Positions 1 to 7,005 of a stretch of DNA of 10,316 bases are shown here, piece after piece; the first letter of the stretch is position 1; each line of letters begins with the position of its first letter. The position numbers and the translations under genes are program-made. The notes under the pieces are model-generated. The model saw only the letters and a program-made list of their open reading frames with translations, did not search any database and was not told the origin of the DNA. Where the stretch lies: the NCBI RefSeq assembly GCF_025362455.1, contig NZ_JANYGJ010000028.1:1-10316 (forward strand), given 5' to 3'. The stretch comes from Deinococcus sp. GTDB lineage: Bacteria > Deinococcota > Deinococci > Deinococcales > Deinococcaceae.

Positions 1-681
1 TACACGGTCAAGCTGTTTACCGGCAACCTGACCGAGCACGCCCGCCGCGAGGCCAGCATGGTCGTGCGCCACCCCCAGCTCGCCGAGGTGGTGACCATCA
101 GCGAGGTCGGCGGCCAACCGGCGGTGGTGCTGCGCTTCACACGCGGCTATGAGCTGTTCCGGCGCTACCGACTGCGCCCGGCCATCAACCACGAGCCACG
201 CGCCTATATTCGCACCCTGGCCGACGTGCTGAGCGCCCTGGGCGCCATGCACGACGCCGGGCTGCTGCACCGCGACGTGAAGGCCGACAACGTGCTGGTA
301 CTGGCCAGCGGTGAGGCCCACCTGCTCGATTTCGATTTGTCAGGGCCGAGCTACGAGGTCTTCGAATCTCCCCGGCGCATTGGCACGGCAGCCTACCAGT
401 CACCGGAAGCCGAGCGCGGCGAACCGCTGGGGCCGCAAAGCGATCTGTACAGCGTGGGCACGCTGCTCTACTGGGGCCTGAGAGGATTCCTGCCCGAAGA
501 ACTCAGCGGGCCGCTGGGCAGCCTGGGCGACAGCACCTTTGGCCTGAACAATACTCCCCTGGAAGACTTGTGCCGCGAACTGCTGCGCTCCGATCCACAG
601 CGCCGCCCTGGAAGCGCCGAGCAGGTCCGCGCCGAGTTGCTGGCGGCTGCGGCGCCTTTGCTGGGCGAAGGGCTGGACTGA
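1..681 (+). CDS. Hanks-type Ser/Thr protein kinase, 5' end outside window
   Basis: The open frame runs from the first base, so the start codon and glycine-rich loop lie upstream; 226 residues are visible. They hold the kinase landmarks in order: VKL with the ATP-binding Lys (fragment residue 4), a Glu in REAS that fits the helix-C Glu (residue 17), the catalytic loop HRDVKADN (268-291) with Asp, Lys and Asn intact, the metal-binding segment LLDFDLSG, an activation segment RRIGTAAYQSPE, and the lobe-F motif SDLYSVGTLLYWGL. The protein should phosphorylate Ser/Thr on partner proteins. Two deviations are visible: the DFG glycine is Asp (DFD), and APE is SPE. The fragment ends shortly after the C-lobe (RRPGSAEQVRAELL) with no membrane segment or sensor domain, so it looks like a compact soluble kinase. 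An internal ATG at 58 lies after the ATP-binding Lys and is not a credible start. Confidence 0.9.
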   Translation, partial: YTVKLFTGNLTEHARREASMVVRHPQLAEVVTISEVGGQPAVVLRFTRGYELFRRYRLRPAINHEPRAYIRTLADVLSALGAMHDAGLLHRDVKADNVLVLASGEAHLLDFDLSGPSYEVFESPRRIGTAAYQSPEAERGEPLGPQSDLYSVGTLLYWGLRGFLPEELSGPLGSLGDSTFGLNNTPLEDLCRELLRSDPQRRPGSAEQVRAELLAAAAPLLGEGLD

Positions 682-761
682 AGTGGACAGTGGAAACGAA
701 TGGAAATTTGCACTGAGTGTAGAATGTATGTGCGGATAATGTGAATATATTAAATAAACAT

Positions 762-767
762 TATAAT
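762..767 (+). promoter_or_regulatory. Candidate -10 element (TATAAT) for the 800-1252 gene
   Basis: A perfect TATAAT lies in an AT-rich stretch (about 717-790), 32 bases before the ATG at 800. No good TTGACA-like -35 is seen at 16-18 bases upstream. The AT-rich context makes a chance match possible, so this is a candidate only. Confidence 0.35.
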
Positions 768-799
768 CAAAGGTGCTGAGCTTGGTTCAAAGGAGAACT

Positions 800-1252
800 A
801 TGAAACGGCAAATTCTCGGATTGTTGTTGACATGTCTTCTATTCCCATCTTGCAGTAAAGAAACAGGTGTGCCCGTTCCCTTAAGCGGTGAGGCAAAGAT
901 TCAAAGCTTGATTGACCCAGAGATTCAAGGTGCTGATCGTGAAGTCGTAGCGGCCCACTTCCGCGCCATAGCAGAGGAATACTGGGATGATATGGTGCTG
1001 TTACAGGACGGCAAAGTGTACTCCAATCGCGTTTCGCTCCTGGGAACTATGGTGCCTATTGAGATTGTCGGGCCGGGTATGGGAAGGATAGATGGAGGCG
1101 AGATATTTGCTTTACCAAATGCCGAGCCGGAAGAGTCGCCAACATCTAAATCAAAAAACCTAACACTTCCGTTCGACTGGCTAGAAAGTGCAGATCTATC
1201 TTTGGCCTACTCAAATACCATCCACACCTTTAGACGAACATTTAGACGGTAG
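800..1252 (+). CDS. Putative secreted lipoprotein, lower GC, unknown function
   Basis: A protein of 150 residues with no family I recognise. The start is set at ATG 800 because AGGAG (791-795) lies four bases ahead of it; an in-frame GTG at 773 has no such site. The N-terminus is a short basic segment (MKRQ), a hydrophobic run (ILGLLLTCLLF) and PSCSKE, which looks like a signal peptide ending at a lipobox-like cysteine (Cys18). The lipobox is imperfect (FPSC). The mature part is acidic and soluble-looking, with no motif I can name. The gene is visibly lower in GC than its neighbours and uses AGA arginine codons, suggesting acquisition or weak selection. The last residues (HTFRRTFRR) look unnatural, while another frame reads a more protein-like sequence there (see findings), so the 3' end may be frameshifted. 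Confidence 0.6.
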   Translation: MKRQILGLLLTCLLFPSCSKETGVPVPLSGEAKIQSLIDPEIQGADREVVAAHFRAIAEEYWDDMVLLQDGKVYSNRVSLLGTMVPIEIVGPGMGRIDGGEIFALPNAEPEESPTSKSKNLTLPFDWLESADLSLAYSNTIHTFRRTFRR

Positions 1253-1276
1253 CGGCAATCAGTATGAACTTTCAGC

Positions 1277-1741
1277 TTATTCGGTGTACACCCGCATCAG
1301 CGTTTCGGCCACCATCGCCGGGCGGTCCTCACCTTCGATCTCAACCGTGTTGAGCACCGTGAGCTGCACGTAGCCCGGCCCCTCCTCCGCGCTTTGCAAC
1401 ACGCCCCGGTTGCGGACGCGGCGCCCGATGCGGACTGGCGTGACGAAGCGCACCCGGTTAAGGCCGTAGTTGACGGTCATGGCAGTGCCCTGAATCTCGA
1501 TGGCGCCGCCTGAGAGTTCACCGGCCAGCAGAGAGAGCGTCAGAAACCCGTGCGCGATAGTGCCACCCAGCGGCGTGGCGGCAGCGCGTTCCGGGTCGGT
1601 GTGGATGAACTGGTGATCGCCGGTCACGTCGGCAAAGGCGCTGACCCGCTCCTGGGTGATGAGCAGCCAGCCGGACTCGGTGATCTGCTGGCCGATCCGG
1701 GACTGGAGTCCGCTGAGTTGCATGGCCTTAGCATGGCGCAT
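1277..1741 (-). CDS. MaoC/NodN-type (R)-specific enoyl-CoA hydratase
   Basis: A 154-residue single hot-dog domain protein, a usual length for this family. The hydratase-2 signature is clear: FADVTGDHQFIHTDPERA (residues 36-52), with the catalytic pair Asp42 and His47, followed by GTIAHGFLTLSL (60-71). The GDHQ(F/W)IH form is typical of NodN/HtdZ-like members. The family adds water to trans-2-enoyl-CoA to give (R)-3-hydroxyacyl-CoA in the cytoplasm. The acyl-CoA dehydrogenase, SDR and thiolase genes nearby fit that role, though the substrate is unknown. The start is uncertain: ATG 1741 gives the full frame, but ATG 1723 (Met7) also precedes the domain, and neither has a convincing ribosome binding site. 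The start codon overlaps that of the divergent gene at 1740. The 3' end faces the putative lipoprotein gene 24 bases away. Confidence 0.88.
   Translation of the reverse strand: MRHAKAMQLSGLQSRIGQQITESGWLLITQERVSAFADVTGDHQFIHTDPERAAATPLGGTIAHGFLTLSLLAGELSGGAIEIQGTAMTVNYGLNRVRFVTPVRIGRRVRNRGVLQSAEEGPGYVQLTVLNTVEIEGEDRPAMVAETLMRVYTE
1729..1734 (+). promoter_or_regulatory. Candidate leaderless -10 (TAGCAT) for the zinc-ribbon gene
   Basis: TAGCAT fits the Deinococcus TAnnnT pattern and sits five bases before ATG 1740, where no Shine-Dalgarno site exists. It lies inside the start region of the opposing hydratase gene. No clear -35 is visible, so support is modest. Confidence 0.3.
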
Positions 1742-2054
1742 GGGCTCACTGGACCGCTACGACTGCGCCCGCTGCGGCCTGGGCTTCGTGTCGGGCGACA
1801 ATTCGGTGGGGTTCAGCTCGCAGATGATCTCGGTCTGGTGCGCGTTTTGCGATACCGTCCACGATTTCAGCTTCGTCTGGACGCCGGGCGAGCCGAAACT
1901 GGCGGTGGCGGAACTGTTCTTTACGCCCCAGCAGCAGCGGGCCGTGAAGTGCCTCAAGCCCGCGCACCGTCCGTACCTGCTGTGGGACGCCGTGGACGGT
2001 TGCCCGGCCTGCGGAAGTGAGCTGAGCCGGGTGGGGATCATGGATTTCGACTGA
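1740..2054 (+). CDS. Small zinc-ribbon-like protein with three CxxC pairs, unknown function
   Basis: A protein of 104 residues from ATG 1740. It contains three CxxC pairs: CARC (9-12), CAFC (34-37) and CPAC (88-91), plus a lone Cys71. The first and last pairs, in CARCGLGF and CPACGSEL, look like zinc-knuckle halves that could form a ribbon across the middle of the protein; the second could form another site. No catalytic motif is visible. The same frame stays open upstream to 1656, but that part is antisense to the hydratase and does not look like protein, so I start at 1740; ATG 1722 is the alternative. The start overlaps the divergent hydratase start (CATG at 1739-1742). The 3' end stops three bases short of the convergent SDR stop codon. 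Metal binding is inference from the cysteines. Confidence 0.7.
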   Translation: MGSLDRYDCARCGLGFVSGDNSVGFSSQMISVWCAFCDTVHDFSFVWTPGEPKLAVAELFFTPQQQRAVKCLKPAHRPYLLWDAVDGCPACGSELSRVGIMDFD

Positions 2055-2057
2055 CCT

Positions 2058-2834
2058 TCAGACGATGCTCGCGCCGCCGTCCACCGCAATGTTCTGCCCG
2101 GTCATGAACGCCGAGGCGTCACTGCTCAGCAGCAGCACCAGCCCCTTGAGATCCTCATCGTTGCCCAGGCGGCCCAGCGGCGTCTGTTCCAGAATGCGGG
2201 CCTCGCCATACGCCAGCGTGCCTCTGGTCATCTTGGTGGGAAAGTAGCCGGGGCAGATGGAATTGACGGTGACACCGTGCGCGGCCCACTCGGCGGCCAG
2301 GGCACGGGTGAAGTTGACCACGCCGCCTTTGGAGGTGTTGTAGGCCAGGGTAGGCGTCATCTGCGGGTCGTTGCCTTGCAGCCCGGCCACGCTGGCGATG
2401 TTGACGATGCGGCCCGCCCTGCGCGGAATCATCGAGAGCTTGCCTACCGCCTGCGTCACCAGAAACAGTCCGGTCAGGTTCAGGTTGATGACCTTGAGCC
2501 AGGCGTCTAAAGGGTGCTCGGCGCTGGGTGCGCCCCAGGTCGTGCCCGCATTGTTGATCAGAATGTCGATCTGGCCGTGCTCGGCGATGAGTTGTTGCAC
2601 CAGCGGTTCTATCGTCTCGAACCGGGTCAGGTCATGCGGGTAGACGTGGGCGGTGATGCCGAGGGCCGTTAAATGGGCCTTGGCTTCGTCCAACTCGTGC
2701 TGTTTTCGGGCGGTCAGCAGCACGGTGGCGCCGTATTCGCCCAGCGCTTCGGCGATTTGCAGGCCCAGGCCGCGCGACCCGCCCGTGATGAGCGCCACCT
2801 TGCCGGAGAGGTTGAGTAGGGATTTAATGGACAT
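2058..2834 (-). CDS. Short-chain dehydrogenase/reductase (classical SDR)
   Basis: A 258-residue classical SDR of normal length. Visible motifs are the cofactor-binding TGGSRGLG (17-24), Asp68 in HDLT, NNAG (94-97), Asn119, and the catalytic Ser148, Tyr165 and Lys169 (YNTSK), followed by PGYFPTKMT and the C-terminal TGQNIAVDGG. Arg43 after the second strand favours NADP(H) over NAD(H). The enzyme interconverts a hydroxyl and a ketone. As third gene behind an acyl-CoA dehydrogenase, it may act as a 3-hydroxyacyl-CoA dehydrogenase or 3-ketoacyl reductase, but substrate cannot be read from sequence. ATG 2834 is well supported: AAGGAG lies five bases upstream, and this site contains the stop codon of the preceding gene (TAAGGAG). 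Confidence 0.93.
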   Translation of the reverse strand: MSIKSLLNLSGKVALITGGSRGLGLQIAEALGEYGATVLLTARKQHELDEAKAHLTALGITAHVYPHDLTRFETIEPLVQQLIAEHGQIDILINNAGTTWGAPSAEHPLDAWLKVINLNLTGLFLVTQAVGKLSMIPRRAGRIVNIASVAGLQGNDPQMTPTLAYNTSKGGVVNFTRALAAEWAAHGVTVNSICPGYFPTKMTRGTLAYGEARILEQTPLGRLGNDEDLKGLVLLLSSDASAFMTGQNIAVDGGASIV

Positions 2835-2843
2835 GGGGGCTCC

Positions 2844-3431
2844 TTATGGGAGGGGACCAGAATTCAGGCTGACGGATGATAACCGCCTGCCAATCCAGTA
2901 ACGACGTGTTTCATCGTAAAGGGAGACATCACCTCCCTTCAGAATTGGCGACAGATAGCTGGATAGACACTCCTGCCAATGATACTGACCGAGGAGGCGC
3001 TCAAGCAGTTCCAGCCCGAATTTCGCCGGGAATCCTCGCTTCATCAGCCCTTCTCCCTCGGCAGTGAATCGAGATAGCTCATCATAGAAGGGGCGCTGGC
3101 TCGCTGAAACCATCTTCACAGATGATTTTGTCAGTTCGGGCCATCTCAGCATAATGAGCAAATCATCGACTTCCGGACGGGCAAAAGCGCTCCATTCTTC
3201 ATACACGTCAAGCAATCCATGAATTATCTGCCGTACCAGCCGTATTGGAGGCTGCCGAGGAAGCCGAAAATCCCAGGGGCCAGCCGTGATCAGGCTGGAA
3301 AGATATCCATTACGCTCGAATTTCTCCCAGTCAGGCGTTAACTCTGCACGGCGCCAGCGTTCTACACATGCAGCTTTATTCTTCAAGCCACGTATTTTTC
3401 GCTTCTTACTGTAACGCGCCTCATCGTTCAT
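2844..3431 (-). CDS. Unknown protein inside the acyl-CoA dehydrogenase operon
   Basis: A 195-residue protein I do not recognise. The start at ATG 3431 is chosen because the frame upstream of it is antisense-like Arg-rich sequence overlapping the dehydrogenase gene, and because this ATG follows the dehydrogenase stop after one base (TGA-C-ATG). That spacing suggests translational coupling; a GGAGGAGG run lies about 13 bases before the ATG, inside the dehydrogenase gene. The protein starts very basic (KKRKIRGLKNK), then becomes mixed and helical-looking with many Trp, Leu and Glu residues. No signal peptide, membrane segment or catalytic motif is visible. GC content is visibly lower than that of both operon partners, so it may be a late insertion. 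Its stop codon sits in the SDR ribosome binding site. Size and Trp content would fit an SMI1-like or other immunity-type protein, but that is speculation. Confidence 0.7.
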   Translation of the reverse strand: MNDEARYSKKRKIRGLKNKAACVERWRRAELTPDWEKFERNGYLSSLITAGPWDFRLPRQPPIRLVRQIIHGLLDVYEEWSAFARPEVDDLLIMLRWPELTKSSVKMVSASQRPFYDELSRFTAEGEGLMKRGFPAKFGLELLERLLGQYHWQECLSSYLSPILKGGDVSLYDETRRYWIGRRLSSVSLNSGPLP

Positions 3432-3432
3432 G

Positions 3433-5225
<1,793 letters not shown>

Positions 5226-5229
<4 letters not shown>

Positions 5230-5264
5230 CCCAGCGCCGCCTGAGCCGGTGATCGAGTCGTCAT
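5226..5264 (-). CDS. 12-codon leader ORF overlapping the acyl-CoA dehydrogenase start
   Basis: An ATG at 5264 has the best ribosome site in this region, AGGAG (5274-5270), five bases upstream. It opens a frame of twelve codons (MTTRSPAQAALG) whose TGA overlaps the dehydrogenase ATG as ATGA (5229-5226). Ribosomes loaded at this site would terminate exactly at the dehydrogenase start, so translation of the enzyme probably depends on reading this short frame. The peptide has no run of one amino acid that would suggest attenuation. An alternative is a one-base sequencing or real frameshift that removed an N-terminal extension, but the dehydrogenase N-terminus already looks complete. Confidence 0.5.
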
Positions 5265-5333
5265 GGTGTCTCCTGTAATTCGCGTTCCATGATCTCAGAG
5301 CGCCGCCGCAGAAGCGTGAGCGCCGGTCAGTCC

Positions 5334-5339
5334 TACACT
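5334..5339 (+). promoter_or_regulatory. Candidate leaderless -10 (TACACT) for the mazG-like gene
   Basis: TACACT matches TAnnnT and lies exactly six bases before ATG 5346. No purine-rich ribosome site precedes this ATG, so transcription beginning at or next to the start codon is the simplest reading. No clear -35 is seen 17 bases upstream. Confidence 0.45.
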
Positions 5340-5345
5340 GGCGCT

Positions 5346-5675
5346 ATGGACTTCAAGACCTATCAGCAGGACTCGCGCCACACCGCGCAGGCTGTCAGCA
5401 CCGATCACCCGATCATCTACCCGACGCTGGGCCTGGTGAACGAGGCGGGCGAGTTCGCGGGTAAGATCAAGAAGATCTTCCGCGACCAGGGCGGCGTCAT
5501 CACCGGCCCAGACGAGCAGGCGCTGAAAGCCGAACTCGGCGACGTGCTGTGGTATCTCACGCAGCTCTGCACCGAGCTGGGGCTGACGCTGGAGGAGGTC
5601 GCGGCGGCCAACCTGGAGAAACTGAAGTCGAGGCAGGAACGCGGCGTGATCGGGGGAAGTGGCGACGAGCGGTAA
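5346..5675 (+). CDS. MazG-like nucleotide pyrophosphohydrolase
   Basis: A 109-residue single-domain MazG-type protein, which hydrolyses nucleoside triphosphates or related nucleotides to monophosphate and pyrophosphate (house-cleaning). The metal-binding ExxE...ExxD pattern is complete: Glu33 and Glu36 in NEAGEFAGKIKK, Glu63 and Asp66 in ELGDVLWYL. The tail KLKSRQERGVIGGSGDER is common in this MazG subgroup. ATG 5346 starts the domain correctly; the frame is open back to 5289 but that part has no MazG character. It is divergent from the dehydrogenase operon, and its stop lies one base from the stop of the convergent lipoprotein gene, so it is probably transcribed alone. The exact substrate is not predictable. 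Confidence 0.88.
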   Translation: MDFKTYQQDSRHTAQAVSTDHPIIYPTLGLVNEAGEFAGKIKKIFRDQGGVITGPDEQALKAELGDVLWYLTQLCTELGLTLEEVAAANLEKLKSRQERGVIGGSGDER

Positions 5676-5676
5676 G

Positions 5677-6135
5677 TCAGGGAATGGTGACGGTGATGGT
5701 GGGGGCTTCGAGACGGCCATCACCGGGCTCAACCCAGCTCCGGATTGTGAACGTACCAGGCGGCAGATTCAGCCTGCGCCGGAGCGTGAGCCCTTCGCCG
5801 GGTGCCAGGCGTTTGGCCTGGTAGATCAGCACGCACGTTTCGATGCCTCCACCTTCAAGCATCGGCGATGGCAAAGGGGCGGTATACACCGCACCGTCTG
5901 GGCGTTTGATTTCCCAGTGCGGCTCGAACAATGGGCAATAGGTACTCTGGGTGGTCAATGGTTTGCCGCTTGTATTCGTGATCTGAAAAACCAGTTCACC
6001 GCCACTCACGCTCGCCTGGGCGCTCAGGAGCGGGCGCGGCACCTGACTCAGCCGGGGCGCACAGCCGAGCAGCAAACCGGCCAGCACTACGTAAAGCTGA
6101 AATCGAAGTTTGCGGTGGAAATAAAGGGTAATCAC
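5677..6135 (-). CDS. Putative lipoprotein, BsuPI-like beta-sandwich, unknown function
   Basis: A 152-residue protein starting with GTG 6135, which overlaps the stop of the preceding gene as GTGA, so translation is probably coupled. The N-terminus has a basic segment, a hydrophobic run (LYVVLAGLLLG) and a good lipobox LLGC with Cys25, indicating an exported, lipid-anchored protein. The mature part has LVFQITNTSGKPL, an Arg/Pro-rich strand pattern, LAPGEGLTLRRRLNLPPG and a C-terminal TITVTIP. This layout (N-T-S-G-K-P-L, then an APGE turn, then PGTFTIR) resembles intracellular proteinase inhibitor BsuPI-like or similar immunoglobulin-fold domains; the resemblance is from memory. Two cysteines (in TYCPLF and ETCVLI) could form a disulfide. 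Part of its signal-sequence DNA is duplicated about 736 bases upstream. Confidence 0.68.
   Translation of the reverse strand: MITLYFHRKLRFQLYVVLAGLLLGCAPRLSQVPRPLLSAQASVSGGELVFQITNTSGKPLTTQSTYCPLFEPHWEIKRPDGAVYTAPLPSPMLEGGGIETCVLIYQAKRLAPGEGLTLRRRLNLPPGTFTIRSWVEPGDGRLEAPTITVTIP
6010..6082. repeat. 73-bp direct repeat, copy A (lipoprotein signal/lipobox region)
   Basis: This stretch, encoding the lipobox and first mature residues of the 6135-5677 lipoprotein, recurs at 6746-6818 in the same orientation. Aligning by hand without gaps I count 64 of 73 identical bases. The encoded peptides share GLLLGC, then PRLSQVPRP and LSAQ. Confidence 0.8.
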
Positions 6136-6716
6136 TTAGATGACCCGGCGGGCGGCTTCAAAATTGGCCCTTGCTTTACCAAAAAAGTTTGTTCGACATT
6201 CATCACGTTCAAGTTGAGCTGATCGCCTTCCAGCCAGTAAGACCAGGGCGGTTCGACGAACATACTCCACAGCCGGGTGCCGGTGGTGGTCCAGGCGGCC
6301 AGTTCAAGCTCAGCGGCCATCAGCACCACATCCCCGGCTCGGTCCCACCACCAGAAACCCGCATCAGCAGTGTCCTCCCACAGCCGCACAGCACGCTTCA
6401 GGTCATACGCTAGCAGCCGCTCACCCGCTCCAATGAACGCCACGCTCGTTTCCGGCACGATCAACACACCGGGTTCAAAGCCAGGCGTCTCAGGAGAGAA
6501 GCGTTGAGCTACTGTCAGCAATGACGACAGACTGCCCACGCCGTTCTGGGATATGGAAACGGCGAAGAGTTCACCGTCTTCATCGTTGCGGCCTCTCAAA
6601 TCACCATACCGTTCGGCCAGGTCAGCAGCTTGCATAAGCACGTCGAGATGAGAGGGCCACTCTTCTCGCCACAATTGCACGCTGTACGCCCCGACCTGCA
6701 CCCGCACGCTGCTCAT
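6132..6716 (-). CDS. Trp-rich protein with propeller-like repeats, unknown function
   Basis: A 194-residue cytoplasmic-looking protein with no signal peptide and no family I can name. It contains two similar segments: AFIGAGERLLAYDLKRAVRL (93-112, then W) and LMAAELELAAWTTTGTRLW (132-150). Both read as strand, short turn, L-x-A-(Y/W), strand, (R/T)-x-LW, the pattern of a beta-propeller or PQQ-like repeat. Two repeats are too few for a closed propeller, so it may be a fragment or a divergent small beta-fold. The rest is rich in Trp (WWW at 122-124). ATG 6716 overlaps the stop of the 43-codon ORF upstream (ATGA), and its own stop overlaps the GTG start of the lipoprotein (GTGA). It lacks a clear ribosome site, which fits coupled translation. 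A TAAACT hexamer (6731-6726) could be a local -10. Confidence 0.65.
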   Translation of the reverse strand: MSSVRVQVGAYSVQLWREEWPSHLDVLMQAADLAERYGDLRGRNDEDGELFAVSISQNGVGSLSSLLTVAQRFSPETPGFEPGVLIVPETSVAFIGAGERLLAYDLKRAVRLWEDTADAGFWWWDRAGDVVLMAAELELAAWTTTGTRLWSMFVEPPWSYWLEGDQLNLNVMNVEQTFLVKQGPILKPPAGSSK

Positions 6717-6844
6717 ATGAATGTCAGTTTACGCCCCAACCACGCGCTCACCTGGGCGCTGAGGGATGGGCGCGGCACCTGACTCAGCCGGGGAGTGCAG
6801 CCGAGCAGCAAACCAGCCGCCGGAACTCCCAGTGCCCACCTCAC
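6713..6844 (-). pseudogene. 43-codon truncated lipoprotein paralogue
   Basis: From GTG 6844 a frame of 43 codons runs to TGA 6715-6713. It encodes a short hydrophobic segment and lipobox (VPAAGLLLGCTPRLSQVPRP) followed by only about 17 residues. The sequence from GLLLGC onward matches the start of the lipoprotein at 6135-5677 at both protein and DNA level, but the globular domain is missing. It is most simply a truncated duplicate left by recombination. Its GTG overlaps the stop of the upstream 35-codon ORF (GTGA) and its stop overlaps the next ATG (ATGA), so it could still be translated as a tiny lipoprotein or coupling peptide. Confidence 0.55.
6746..6818. repeat. 73-bp direct repeat, copy B
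   Basis: Second copy of the 6010-6082 stretch at a fixed offset of 736 bases, with 9 mismatches counted by hand and no gaps. It lies inside the 43-codon ORF. Confidence 0.8.
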
Positions 6845-6948
6845 GCCAGCCCACGCTTGAGCAGCAGCGCCGAGCGGGAAATGGCCGCCGGGCGCGGTGT
6901 GTTGGCGAGCTGAGCGAGGACGTACTGGAAGGTGGGATCTAAGGGCAT
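6841..6948 (-). CDS. 35-residue ORF, possible remnant of a larger gene
   Basis: ATG 6948 has a strong ribosome site, AGGAGG (6962-6957), eight bases upstream, so it is very likely translated. The frame is 35 codons: MPLDPTFQYVLAQLANTPRP, then AAISRSALLLKRGLA. The first half resembles the N-terminus of esterase/lipase-type alpha/beta hydrolases (MPLDPxxxxxLxxLA), from memory, so it may be the surviving 5' end of such a gene that was cut and joined to the truncated lipoprotein. Its TGA overlaps the GTG of the next ORF. It would begin the chain of four overlapping frames that ends at 5677. Function unknown. Confidence 0.45.
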   Translation of the reverse strand: MPLDPTFQYVLAQLANTPRPAAISRSALLLKRGLA

Positions 6949-6977
6949 AGGTGTGGCCTCCTGAAGCAGTGGAATTT

Positions 6978-7004
6978 TTGGCAAAATTTATGATAAATTG
7001 CCAA
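6978..7004. promoter_or_regulatory. Palindromic operator/promoter between the vapBC-like pair and the divergent chain
   Basis: TTGGCAA (6978-6984) and TTGCCAA (6998-7004) form a perfect 7-bp inverted repeat around a 13-base AT-rich core (TTTAT against ATAAA extends it with a small offset). TAAATT (6994-6999), a TAnnnT match, lies inside it exactly six bases before ATG 7006, and TATGAT (6989-6994) is an alternative -10. On the other strand the same core offers TATCAT, which could serve the gene chain starting at 6948. AbrB-type antitoxins usually bind a palindrome over their own promoter, so this is the likely autoregulatory site; that is inference. Confidence 0.6.
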
Positions 7005-7005
7005 T

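Noticed and set aside
773..799. Upstream GTG start for the 800-1252 gene
   Set aside because: No ribosome site precedes it, and it would place polar residues before a good signal peptide; ATG 800 has AGGAG at the right distance.
827..855. TTGACA at 827-832 as a promoter -35
   Set aside because: It is inside the signal-peptide coding region and no -10-like hexamer follows at 16-18 bases.
5659..6222. 187-codon plus-strand open frame over the lipoprotein gene
   Set aside because: It runs antisense to the lipoprotein and overlaps the mazG-like 3' end; the opposite strand has a signal peptide with lipobox and coupled start, which fits better.
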